Assembly (NCBI GenBank): GCA_016929245.1
Contig: JAFGJE010000179.1
Coordinates: 1-49,817 of the forward strand
Length of the DNA stretch: 49,817 bases
Reading direction: 5' to 3'
Source: Phycisphaerae bacterium
GTDB taxonomy: Bacteria; Planctomycetota; Phycisphaerae; SM23-33
Shown: piece by piece, positions 11,887 through 19,329 of the stretch
Layout of the letters: the number at the start of each line of letters is the position of its first letter
Position numbering within the stretch: the first letter of the stretch is position 1
Translations under genes and position numbers: made by a program
Notes under the pieces: generated by a model
What the model was told of the DNA's origin: nothing
What the model saw: only the letters and a program-made list of their open reading frames with translations
Databases searched by the model: none

Positions 11887-12657
11887 TTACTTGCGTTTCC
11901 TCGCGCAGAAACCCAGCCCGCCGACGCCCAGCAACACCAGCGTCGCCGGTTCGGGAATGACGACGTCGTCCATGTAGGATTGCGTTCCGATGACGGTGTT
12001 CAGGAAGCAGACGCCGCTGATGGCGTCGACATCCGTCAGCGTCCCGCGGAATCCCATGTCCGTGAGGGTGGTGTTGATTCCGTCGCCGGTAATCGTCACG
12101 TCATACGTGCCGGCGATCATGTCGATGTCCATGCTGAACGTGTAATATTCGCCGAACGTGTACGTTCCCGCCGACACGTAGGATCCGCCGTTGCGGATGG
12201 AGATATCGGTTCCGCTGAATCCCACCTGGGCGGCGGTGTACTTGCCGGGATTGTACGAATAATACATACTGTCCTCGCCGATGTAGAAATACGCCATCGG
12301 AGTTTCGGAACCGTCCCGCGTCATCGCCAGGGAAACCTCGCAGTGCACCAGGCTGTCCGTGATGGGCGTGAACACGTTAAACGCCCGGTTGACCGCGCAG
12401 GTGGCCGCGTCAATCACTCCCGCCTGCGCGCCGCCGGCGACAAGGGTATTCGTCGTGACCATTTCGCCGGCCACGGGGCCGGCCGGTGTGTGCATCACCC
12501 AGCCGTCCACACCGATATACGTGTTTCCCGAGACGTATCCGGGGTCGTCGGTGGTTTCAAACCCGGTGACCAATCCAGCCCAGCCGGTTGTAGCTAGACC
12601 CAGTACCAGCGCCAAGGCAACATAACCCATTCGATGTTTTCGATCGTTTCGTGGCAT
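11887..12657 (-). CDS. PEP-CTERM sorting domain surface protein
   Basis: A 256-residue exported protein with an N-terminal signal (MGYVALALVLGLATTGWAG). A beta-rich body without recognisable enzyme motifs follows, then the sorting tail: IPEPATLVLLGVGGLGF followed by ARKRK. In this family the tail is recognised by an exosortase; no exosortase gene lies in the window. A GGAGAAG ribosome site lies just before the ATG. Two copies of the TGCC-WW-CG-WW-GGCA operator lie upstream, which ties it to the LacI regulator at 14097 and the sugar transporter at 15486. The body resembles a jelly-roll that could bind carbohydrate, but this is inference. Confidence 0.88.
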   Translation of the reverse strand: MPRNDRKHRMGYVALALVLGLATTGWAGLVTGFETTDDPGYVSGNTYIGVDGWVMHTPAGPVAGEMVTTNTLVAGGAQAGVIDAATCAVNRAFNVFTPITDSLVHCEVSLAMTRDGSETPMAYFYIGEDSMYYSYNPGKYTAAQVGFSGTDISIRNGGSYVSAGTYTFGEYYTFSMDIDMIAGTYDVTITGDGINTTLTDMGFRGTLTDVDAISGVCFLNTVIGTQSYMDDVVIPEPATLVLLGVGGLGFCARKRK

Positions 12658-12719
12658 CTTTCTTCTCCTTACATTTTAGAGGCCCATTCGTGCTCCACGG
12701 TTCATACAGCTTGTCGATG

Positions 12720-12733
12720 TGCCATCGTAGGCA
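12720..12733. promoter_or_regulatory. LacI-type operator, site 1
   Basis: TGCCATCGTAGGCA, embedded in a longer palindrome GATGTGCC...GGCACATC (12716-12737). It is an even palindrome centred on CG, as is typical of LacI-family operators. It lies 63 bases upstream of the PEP-CTERM start at 12657. Confidence 0.7.
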
Positions 12734-12829
12734 CATCCATTTATTCTTTTATCGTTTCCATATTTGATTGTTAAAAAATGAGCGATAGATTCCGGTCAAG
12801 CAGGGGAACTTATTCTATTTTTACGGATG

Positions 12830-12843
12830 TGCCATCGTGGGCA
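12830..12843. promoter_or_regulatory. LacI-type operator, site 2
   Basis: TGCCATCGTGGGCA flanked by GATG and CATT. It is centred 110 bases from site 1, far enough for looping by a LacI-type tetramer or two dimers. It is upstream of the same PEP-CTERM gene, in the spacer after the pseudopilin gene. Confidence 0.65.
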
Positions 12844-12934
12844 CATTCGCGGCAAAAAAAAGAGACGATTTCCTCGATCTCCAATTGTTATTACGTATAG
12901 TATACCCCGAAATCTCATTTCCCGCAAGGGCAAA

Positions 12935-13792
12935 TCAGGGTAAAACGGAATAAAAAAATGCCGTCGGAATCGCTTTATCCGGGCCCAGGTTCGTCAGGTC
13001 TTCCCACACATACCATTGGACGCTTCCGTCGTAGAATCCCAGGTTTCCTCCGAGGTCGCCGTTTTTTTCAATATTGTAATACATTTCGCCGGAAGGATTT
13101 ATGCCATTTGCATCATCGGGAAAGGTTTCGTGCCCTCCCGATCCGTGATTGGCGTTCCAGCCCTGATCGGAATAGGAGGTTCCCTCATAACTTCGCATGG
13201 GATCCTGCAGTAACACCTGGCTGGATTTGGCTTTGGCCAACTCGGCGGGAATCAGATATTTCGGTCCCTGGCCGAAATCGGGCAGTTTTCGCTTGGGCAG
13301 GTACATGAACGAAAAATAACAGGAACTCCTGTTGTTTTTCGCCCCCGCTCCGTCGCTGACCTCGTGATCCGGCGGCGGGCTGCTGGTGGCTGGACACACC
13401 CACGTGAGCATTCCCGGCGTGTACGGCTGCATGACTTCGTTGAGATTCATACCGGGGGGAATTCGGGTGCCCCAATAATACAGATTGGCTGTCGTACCGT
13501 CCACGCCGCAAGCCGTATCCACCCCTTCAGGACTGGGTTGATAATGTCCCAGCGAGGGCAGGATTCCGTTAAAATCCTGTGCGTACATCATGCACCCGGC
13601 GCCGCTGCCGTGGATGTTGGTGGCGCAGACCACCCGTTTGGCGAGGGCCTTGGCGCGCGACAGCGACGGCAGCAGGATGCTCACCAGCAGGGAGATGATC
13701 GCAATCACGACCAAAAGTTCTATCAGCGTAAAACCGCCGCCTCGCCGAGAGTCAGCCGGGAATGCGACGCGCCGAAACGCCGGATGTCTCAT
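12935..13792 (-). CDS. orphan type II pseudopilin with C-terminal DG motif
   Basis: A short basic leader (DSRRGGG) precedes [18 protein letters not shown] with Glu5, then ILLPSLSRAKALAKR, the usual start of this family. The C-terminal LGFYDGSVQWY corresponds to the DG half of the H-X9-DG element. The ATG at 13792 has GGTGGA 7 bases upstream; starts at 13807 and GTG 13831 would only lengthen the leader. It is preceded by a strong promoter (13909-13937) whose -10 box abuts a LacI-type operator, so it appears co-regulated with the PEP-CTERM gene downstream and the ABC transporter. A role in an envelope structure used for polysaccharide handling is speculation. Confidence 0.87.
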   Translation of the reverse strand: MRHPAFRRVAFPADSRRGGGFTLIELLVVIAIISLLVSILLPSLSRAKALAKRVVCATNIHGSGAGCMMYAQDFNGILPSLGHYQPSPEGVDTACGVDGTTANLYYWGTRIPPGMNLNEVMQPYTPGMLTWVCPATSSPPPDHEVSDGAGAKNNRSSCYFSFMYLPKRKLPDFGQGPKYLIPAELAKAKSSQVLLQDPMRSYEGTSYSDQGWNANHGSGGHETFPDDANGINPSGEMYYNIEKNGDLGGNLGFYDGSVQWYVWEDLTNLGPDKAIPTAFFYSVLP

Positions 13793-13895
13793 GTTCCGTT
13801 CCACCATATGATGTCTTATCGTCAAACTCACCTCGCGGAATCAACGCGGATCGCGCCGGTTTTTCCAGGAACAAAAAAGTCTATAATCATTGACG

Positions 13896-13937
13896 TGCCA
13901 TCGTTGGCATTGTACCCGATTTCCCCAAAACATTCAA
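13896..13937 (-). promoter_or_regulatory. promoter of pseudopilin gene with overlapping LacI-type operator
   Basis: On the minus strand TTGAAT (13937-13932) and TACAAT (13914-13909) are 17 bases apart. The operator TGCCATCGTTGGCA occupies 13896-13909, touching the -10 box and covering the expected transcription start. Binding there would block transcription. Confidence 0.7.
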
Positions 13938-13984
13938 TCTGTTTTTTTTCATTCGACGTACATATCCGAAAAAAACACAAAAAA

Positions 13985-14082
13985 TCTGTCATCCTGAGCG
14001 AAGCGCAGCGAAGTCGAAGGACCTCACGCGCACGTACCCGTAAGTTCCTTCGACTTCGCTGCGCTTCGCTCAGGATGACAGA
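13985..14082. repeat. MITE-like inverted-repeat element, copy 2
   Basis: Arms 13985-14022 and 14043-14082 are near-perfect inverted repeats ending TCTGTCATCCTGAG and its complement. The loop begins CACGCG, as in copy 1 at 11684-11776. It sits between the pseudopilin promoter and the end of the LacI gene and could also act as a terminator for the LacI gene. Confidence 0.75.
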
Positions 14083-14096
14083 CCATGGTTTTGATG

Positions 14097-15104
14097 TCAC
14101 GTCGATTCCCGGATCACCAGGCGGGGACGGATTTTCGGCGACCAGCCTTCTTCGGGCGGGTCTTCGCCGTTGATCTTGCGCAGGAGCAATTCCCCGATCA
14201 CCTTGCCGAGTTCTTCGTTCGGCTGTTTTACCGTCGATAGCGGCGGGGAGGCGTACCGCGCCGCCCGGCGGTCGTCGAATCCCATCACCGCGACATCCTC
14301 CGGAATTCGCACGCCCGCTTTTTGAATCGCGTGCATGAACGACATCGCCAGTTCGTCGGAATACATCTGCACGGCGTCGGGACGGGGGGTGAGTTTGCGA
14401 AATTCCTCCGCCACCGCCTGTCCCGCCTCCCAGCGACTCACGTGTGTATCCATGGGGAGGATGATGTCCGGCAGGTGGTGTTGCTTGACGGCCTGGAGAT
14501 AACCCCGCAGGCGGGCGACGCCGACTTTCTGGGACGATTCCACGGTTCCCACGTAGGCGATTCGCTCCCTGCCGGTGGAGGCGAGATACTCCACCGCGTC
14601 GAAAATTCCCTGCTGACGGTCGGTTTTGGGGGAATTGTCCCGGGCGTATTCGGAGTCGATGAACAGATACGCGAATCCGGCTTCGTTGAGTTTCACCGTC
14701 CAGAGTTCCTCCGCCAACGGCGGGCGGTTGATGATCGCCACGGCGGCTGGGTTGCGATTGTGCAGTTCCTCCATGACGTGATTCACGTCGGCGGGCGATT
14801 TCATGGGATCGAACAGGAGGGTCATGCTGTAGTCGCGTTTTCGGATCGCCGTCTCCAGGGCCCGGAGTTTTTCCATGTGGATTTCATCGTAGGTCCAGGA
14901 CACGACGGCGATCTCGAAACTCTGCTGTTTCCGGAGGCTCCGGGCGTACCGGTTCGGGCGGTATCCGAGACGCTGAATCGCCTCGGTAACCTTCTGCCGG
15001 GTCTCCGTGCTGACGTATCCGTTCTTGTTCAACACCCGCGCGACGGTCCGAACGGATACGTTCGCCACTTCCGCGATGTCTTTTAAGTTCGTAGCCGTCT
15101 TCAT
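14097..15104 (-). CDS. LacI-family transcriptional regulator
   Basis: A 335-residue one-component regulator. The N-terminal helix-turn-helix (NLKDIAEVANVSVRTVARVLN) with hinge helix (RPNRYARSLRK) precedes a periplasmic-binding-protein-like sugar domain ending in MGFDDRRAARYASPPLSTVKQP. The ATG at 15104 gives the standard family start MKTATNLKDIAE; a longer in-frame reading to 15398 is discarded. It is divergent from the sugar ABC transporter. The CG-centred palindromes at 12720, 12830, 13896 and 15337, and a degenerate one near 15187-15200 in its own upstream region, are the natural candidates for its operator. The effector sugar is unknown. Confidence 0.93.
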   Translation of the reverse strand: MKTATNLKDIAEVANVSVRTVARVLNKNGYVSTETRQKVTEAIQRLGYRPNRYARSLRKQQSFEIAVVSWTYDEIHMEKLRALETAIRKRDYSMTLLFDPMKSPADVNHVMEELHNRNPAAVAIINRPPLAEELWTVKLNEAGFAYLFIDSEYARDNSPKTDRQQGIFDAVEYLASTGRERIAYVGTVESSQKVGVARLRGYLQAVKQHHLPDIILPMDTHVSRWEAGQAVAEEFRKLTPRPDAVQMYSDELAMSFMHAIQKAGVRIPEDVAVMGFDDRRAARYASPPLSTVKQPNEELGKVIGELLLRKINGEDPPEEGWSPKIRPRLVIREST

Positions 15105-15186
15105 GTTTCCGTAACACCCACTGCCGCGAAATGATTCCCTTCGCCTGACCCGGGAAAAATCCGAACCGGATTCTCCCGAACCGGAT

Positions 15187-15200
15187 GGCAATCGTTGGCA
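15187..15200. promoter_or_regulatory. degenerate LacI-type operator upstream of the LacI gene
   Basis: The right half, ATCGTTGGCA (15191-15200), matches the four better sites; the left half reads GGCA instead of TGCC. It lies about 85 bases upstream of the regulator start and could serve autoregulation. The call is weak on its own. Confidence 0.35.
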
Positions 15201-15327
15201 CGATAATAATATCAGGATATCCTGCAAGCGCGAATCTGTCAAGATTCCGGGATTTGTCGAAGGAGTCCCGCATGTACCGTCCCGGTTGCTCGTTATGGGA
15301 AAATTCCACGGTGACGACGTTTTTTCG

Positions 15328-15356
15328 TTGCAGATATGCCATCGTAGGCATATACT
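15328..15356 (+). promoter_or_regulatory. promoter of the sugar ABC operon with operator in the spacer
   Basis: TTGCAG (15328-15333), a 17-base spacer and TATACT (15351-15356) form a strong sigma70 promoter. The operator TGCCATCGTAGGCA (15337-15350) fills the spacer exactly, with flanks extending the palindrome (GATATGCC...GGCATATA). Repression by the adjacent LacI protein is the obvious reading. The leader to the first gene is about 120 bases. Confidence 0.75.
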
Positions 15357-15485
15357 ATTTTTATTGGCGATTCGGCATCGCGGTGTTCGCTTATGCACAA
15401 GAGGAATCTCGGATTGCCCGCCCTGAAAATGGCGATAAGATCATAGCGGGTATCCCGCCGGCGGCGTATAAATAGACATACCGGA

Positions 15486-16790
15486 ATGCAAACCCACTCA
15501 CACAACACCTTTCGTCGATTCGTCCAACTCCTGCTGGTTGTGCTGGTGATCGGTGCGGGGGCGCTGGGAAGCTGGTGGGTGTGGGGCCGGGAGGGAAATG
15601 CGGATCCGAACAGGCCGATTCACCTCACCGTCACCGTGCCCGGCGGGAACCAGAAGCGGCTGGCGATCTTCGACGCGGTGGTGCGGGAGTTTGAAAAAAC
15701 GCACCCGGACGTGAAGGTCTCCGTCCAGGGAATTCCCGGGGGGCGTTATTACCAGAAGGTGCTGGTCATGCTCGCCAGCCGCATCGGCCCGGACCTGATG
15801 TGGATGGGCCAGTCGTTTTCCGAATTCGCCGACCGGGGGGTGTTTCTGGATATAACGTCCCACATCGAAAACGACGAAACGCTGAATCTCACCGAGTACA
15901 ACCCCCAGGCCTTAAGCTGGTATCGGTACGACAAAAAGCAGTACGCGATTCCCTTCGGGATCGACATGCGGGTGATGGTGTACAACAAGGACTTGTTCGA
16001 CGAAGCTCATCTGCCCTATCCCGACGACGACTGGACGTTCGAGGAATTTCTCGCCGTCTGCAAAAAACTGACCGTGGATCGCGACGGCGACGGCCGCATC
16101 GACCAGTACGGCTACCAGGGACCCATCGAACTGAGCCTGTTCGGGGGCAAAATCGTCGAGCCCGACGGATCGGCGGCCGCGTGCAACTGCCCGGAAACCA
16201 TCGCGTACATCCGGACGGCGCTGGATATGTTCAAGAAATATCGCGTCAGTCCCACGCCGAAGGAGCAGATGCAGCAGACGGGGCTGGACGGTTATTCCAT
16301 CTTCCGGCAGCGGAAGAACGCGATCATGATGTTCGCGACGTGGGATTTCGCGAGCATGAAGAAGCAGTTCGCGAACCTGCGTTGGGATATCGTTTTGAAT
16401 CCCAAGGTCCGTCGGCGAGGCCAGTGGGTGTCGAGCCAGGCGTTCATGATCCATCGGGACACGAAATATCCGGACCTCTGCTGGGAGCTGTATCGCGTCT
16501 TAAGCGGCCCGGCGATGCAGGAGCGGATGGCGTTCATGACGATTCCCACGCATCTGCCGACGCTGCAAAAAGCGATCGCGAACCACCGGGGCGCCCCCAA
16601 GAACGTCGCCGCCCTGGAAAAAGCCCTGGATCGCCTCTACCCCACGCCGCGCGTTCCGCACCTCCAGGAACTGATCAACCTGTATTCCATCGCCTGCCAG
16701 AGCGTCTGGACGGGCGAGGCGACTCCGGAAGAGGCGATGCGAACCGCCGAGCGCCAGATCAACCGGACCCTCCGGAGGCGAAAGCGATGA
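15486..16790 (+). CDS. sugar ABC transporter extracellular solute-binding protein (family 1)
   Basis: It captures an oligo- or monosaccharide outside the inner membrane and hands it to the two permeases encoded next. The family-1 fold is shown by IHLTVTVPGGNQKRLAIFDAVVREFEKTHPDVKV, GPDLMWMGQSFSEFADRGVFLDIT, YAIPFGIDMRVMVYNKDLFDEA and a C-terminal WELYRVLSGPAMQERMA. Length is 434 residues. The N-terminal hydrophobic segment (FVQLLLVVLVIGAGALGSWWVW) lacks a lipobox Cys, so the protein is either an anchored or a signal-peptide form rather than a lipoprotein. The ribosome site is weak. Its stop overlaps the start of permease 1 (ATGA at 16787-16790). The sugar is not identifiable. Confidence 0.93.
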   Translation: MQTHSHNTFRRFVQLLLVVLVIGAGALGSWWVWGREGNADPNRPIHLTVTVPGGNQKRLAIFDAVVREFEKTHPDVKVSVQGIPGGRYYQKVLVMLASRIGPDLMWMGQSFSEFADRGVFLDITSHIENDETLNLTEYNPQALSWYRYDKKQYAIPFGIDMRVMVYNKDLFDEAHLPYPDDDWTFEEFLAVCKKLTVDRDGDGRIDQYGYQGPIELSLFGGKIVEPDGSAAACNCPETIAYIRTALDMFKKYRVSPTPKEQMQQTGLDGYSIFRQRKNAIMMFATWDFASMKKQFANLRWDIVLNPKVRRRGQWVSSQAFMIHRDTKYPDLCWELYRVLSGPAMQERMAFMTIPTHLPTLQKAIANHRGAPKNVAALEKALDRLYPTPRVPHLQELINLYSIACQSVWTGEATPEEAMRTAERQINRTLRRRKR

Positions 16791-17695
16791 TGGGCCGGCA
16801 GCGAAATCTCGTCGCCTTCGGTTTCTTAACGCCGAATTTCATCGGGTTCCTGGTCTTCGTGTTCCTGCCGGTGCTGGCGGCGATTGGGCTGAGCTTTTTC
16901 CGATGGGACATTTTCCACGCCCCGGAATTCGTCGGCCTGGAGAATTATTCCAATCTCCTGGGCGGATATTGGGAGGACGGGACGTTTCAGTGGAACGATC
17001 CGCATTTCTGGAAATACCTGTGGAACACGCTGTTTCTGATGATCGGGATTCCCGTCTCGATGGCGCTGTCGCTGTTTCTGGCGATCGTGCTGAACCAGCA
17101 AATCCGGGCGCGGAACCTATTTCGCGCGATTTTCTATCTGCCGACGATCTGCGCGGGCATCGCGCTGCTGTTGTTGTGGAAGTTCATGTTCAATGAAGAG
17201 TTCGGCCTGATTAACCGGGCGCTGGCGTGGATCGGCGTGCGGGGTCCGGGCTGGCTGACGAGTTATCACTGGGCGAAACCTTCGCTGATGATCGTCTCGC
17301 TCTGGACGCACATGGGCGGAAGCAGCATGATCCTGTACCTGGCGGGGTTGCAGTGCATTCCGCCGGAGCTGTACGAAGCCGCGTCCATCGACGGCGCGGG
17401 CGCATGGAAGAAATTCACGGCGATCACCTTTCCGCTGTTGAGTCCCACGACGTTTTTCATCTTCATCACCTCCGTGATCCGCGGCTTTCAGGGCGGGTTT
17501 GAGTCGGCGTATATCATGACGGAGGGCGGCCCGAACGGCGCGACGACCACCATCGGCTATTACATTTACAACCACGCGTTTCAATGGTTCAACATGGGCT
17601 ACGCCTCGACCATCGCGATGGTCCTGTTCGTGATCATTCTGACGGTGACGCTCATCAACTGGCGGTACGGCGGCAGGAAGGTGGAGTATGTCTAG
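16787..17695 (+). CDS. sugar ABC transporter permease (MalF/UgpA type)
   Basis: An inner-membrane permease subunit of 302 residues with about six membrane segments. The conserved cytoplasmic EAA loop that docks the ATPase is YEAASIDGAGAWKKFTAITFPLLSP. GGAGG at 16774-16778 precedes the two adjacent ATG codons at 16787 and 16790, so the true start may be either. The reading frame stays open upstream to 15800, but this only overlaps the binding-protein gene in another frame and is not part of the protein. It overlaps the second permease gene by 8 bases. Confidence 0.94.
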   Translation: MMGRQRNLVAFGFLTPNFIGFLVFVFLPVLAAIGLSFFRWDIFHAPEFVGLENYSNLLGGYWEDGTFQWNDPHFWKYLWNTLFLMIGIPVSMALSLFLAIVLNQQIRARNLFRAIFYLPTICAGIALLLLWKFMFNEEFGLINRALAWIGVRGPGWLTSYHWAKPSLMIVSLWTHMGGSSMILYLAGLQCIPPELYEAASIDGAGAWKKFTAITFPLLSPTTFFIFITSVIRGFQGGFESAYIMTEGGPNGATTTIGYYIYNHAFQWFNMGYASTIAMVLFVIILTVTLINWRYGGRKVEYV

Positions 17696-18950
17696 GAAGC
17701 CCACGCACCTGAAACAACGTTGGCGGCATGGGGCGTCCTATCTTTTTCTGGGCGTCGTGGGCGTTGGAATGCTGATTCCGCTGCTGTGGATGATCGTAAC
17801 GTCCCTCCGGTCGCCGGATTCGGATATCATGGACTATTCGTCGCTGTTTCCCGCTCCCCAGCCGACGCTCGCGCAGCGGGATGTCCGGTCGCCGGAACTG
17901 CTGGTTCGCGCCCTCGTGAAGGAAGGGCGGGCGAACCCGTCTTCCCAGGCTGGGCGCATCTGGTCGCGGCTGGGTGAAAAGGATCGGGAAGAACTCGCTA
18001 CGATGGCAAAAACGGGCGGCGAACTGGATTTTTTCCAGGCCGAAGCGCTTTTGGAAATTCTCAACGTCCTTCTGGGCGATCCGGAATTGTATTCTCCGAA
18101 GGTGTTTCCGTATCCAACTCTGCCCGCCGACGCCCAGGCGATTCTCCGCGACGCCGATGCCGTCGGCGACGCCTGTTCGCGGGACAAACTCGCCCAGTTG
18201 TCCAAAGAGGATTTGGGCCGCCTGAATCGCCGCCTGTTCGAGACGGTGTTTCCCGAGAGGATCGCCCCCGCCGGGAGCGTCACGCTGGAGAATTACAAGG
18301 TGGTGCTGACGGAGACGAATTTCGGCAGGGCGCTGTTCAACAGCGTGCTGGTGACGGTGTGCGTGACCTTCGGGCAACTGGTGACCAGTTCCCTGGCGGC
18401 CTTCGCGTTCGCCCGGCTGACGTTTTTCGGCAGGGATAAAATCTTCCTCGCCTACCTCGCGACGATGATGATTCCCGTCTCCGTGACGATGATCCCCACG
18501 TTCATTCTGCTGCGACACCTGGGGTGGATCGACACCTACGCCGCGCTGATCCTCCCGGCGGCGTTCACGGTGTACGGCACGTTTCTGTTGCGTCAGTTTT
18601 TCATGGGCCTGCCCGTGGAGCTGGAGGAGGCGGCCGTCCTGGACGGCTGCGGAACGCTGCGGATTTACTGGCACGTGGCGCTGCCGCTGTCGAAACCCGC
18701 GATGGCCGCGTTGGCGATTCTCACGATTATGGGTTCCTGGCGGACGTTCATGTGGCCGTTGATCGTCGCCCAGACCCCGGAACATTTCACGCTGCCGGTG
18801 GCGCTGACGAAATTCCAGGGAATCTTCGGAACGGAATGGACGTTCCTGATGGCCGGCGGCGTGATTATGATCGTTCCCATGTTGCTGATCTTCTTCTTCG
18901 GCCAGCGTTTCTTCGTCAGCGGCCTGCGCGTGGGGGCGGTTAAGGGATAA
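17688..18950 (+). CDS. sugar ABC transporter permease (MalG type) with large insert
   Basis: The second permease subunit. The core matches MalG/UgpE: first membrane helix GVVGVGMLIPLLWMIVTSLR, then after the insert five helices and the EAA loop LEEAAVLDGCGTLRIYWHVALPLSKP. The protein has 420 residues, about 140 more than the usual 280. The excess is one hydrophilic block between helix 1 and helix 2 (about residues 45-200), rich in Ala, Glu and Leu and predicted helical. This loop faces the periplasm in the family. No ATP-binding subunit follows, so a shared MsmX/UgpC-like ATPase elsewhere in the genome is expected. Overlap with permease 1 suggests coupled translation. Confidence 0.92.
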   Translation: MSRKPTHLKQRWRHGASYLFLGVVGVGMLIPLLWMIVTSLRSPDSDIMDYSSLFPAPQPTLAQRDVRSPELLVRALVKEGRANPSSQAGRIWSRLGEKDREELATMAKTGGELDFFQAEALLEILNVLLGDPELYSPKVFPYPTLPADAQAILRDADAVGDACSRDKLAQLSKEDLGRLNRRLFETVFPERIAPAGSVTLENYKVVLTETNFGRALFNSVLVTVCVTFGQLVTSSLAAFAFARLTFFGRDKIFLAYLATMMIPVSVTMIPTFILLRHLGWIDTYAALILPAAFTVYGTFLLRQFFMGLPVELEEAAVLDGCGTLRIYWHVALPLSKPAMAALAILTIMGSWRTFMWPLIVAQTPEHFTLPVALTKFQGIFGTEWTFLMAGGVIMIVPMLLIFFFGQRFFVSGLRVGAVKG

Positions 18951-19130
18951 TCTCAAAGAACGCGGCAGATTTATTTATCCGTCCAACCGGATGACCTAAC
19001 CCAGGCCAGGATGGTGCAAGGCAAGATGCGGAGAAATATCCCCAAAACCGACCCGACGGCCCAACGTATAACCTACTCGGGTTAAAAATAAAGTTTTCCG
19101 GGAAAGCAAGGATGTTCAAGGTTCACCGAA
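18951..19130. other. spacer after the ABC operon
   Basis: No gene or clear terminator could be supported between the permease stop and the convergent tRNA-Arg terminator. Confidence 0.4.
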
Positions 19131-19158
19131 AAGAAAAGTCCCTGTATGGCAGGGACTT
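19131..19158 (-). terminator. terminator of tRNA-Arg
   Basis: On the minus strand the perfect 9-bp stem AAGTCCCTG / CAGGGACTT, with a 5-base loop, is followed by a T-rich tract (TTTTCTTTTC). It lies 17 bases after the tRNA 3' end. Confidence 0.8.
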
Positions 19159-19175
19159 AGTTTCATTCAAAAAAC

Positions 19176-19248
<73 letters not shown>

Positions 19249-19260
19249 GGATGATATTCC

Positions 19261-19288
19261 CTTATACTCATTTCGGCCTGAACGTCAA
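19261..19288 (-). promoter_or_regulatory. promoter of tRNA-Arg
   Basis: On the minus strand TTGACG (19288-19283), a 16-base spacer and TATAAG (19266-19261) end 12 bases before the mature tRNA 5' end. Confidence 0.6.
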
Positions 19289-19329
19289 GGTTCTTTCCGC
19301 ATAAATCCATCGTCGGCTTCGGGACTGTA

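Noticed and set aside
11684..14082. CRISPR array or composite transposon around the PEP-CTERM and pseudopilin genes
   Set aside because: There are only two palindromic copies 2.3 kb apart with no spacer series and no transposase, so only a MITE-like repeat is claimed.
15800..16786. Apparent N-terminal extension of permease 1 across the binding-protein gene
   Set aside because: It is an out-of-frame shadow of the binding-protein gene; the ribosome site GGAGG at 16774-16778 and the membrane protein start fix the true start at 16787 or 16790.
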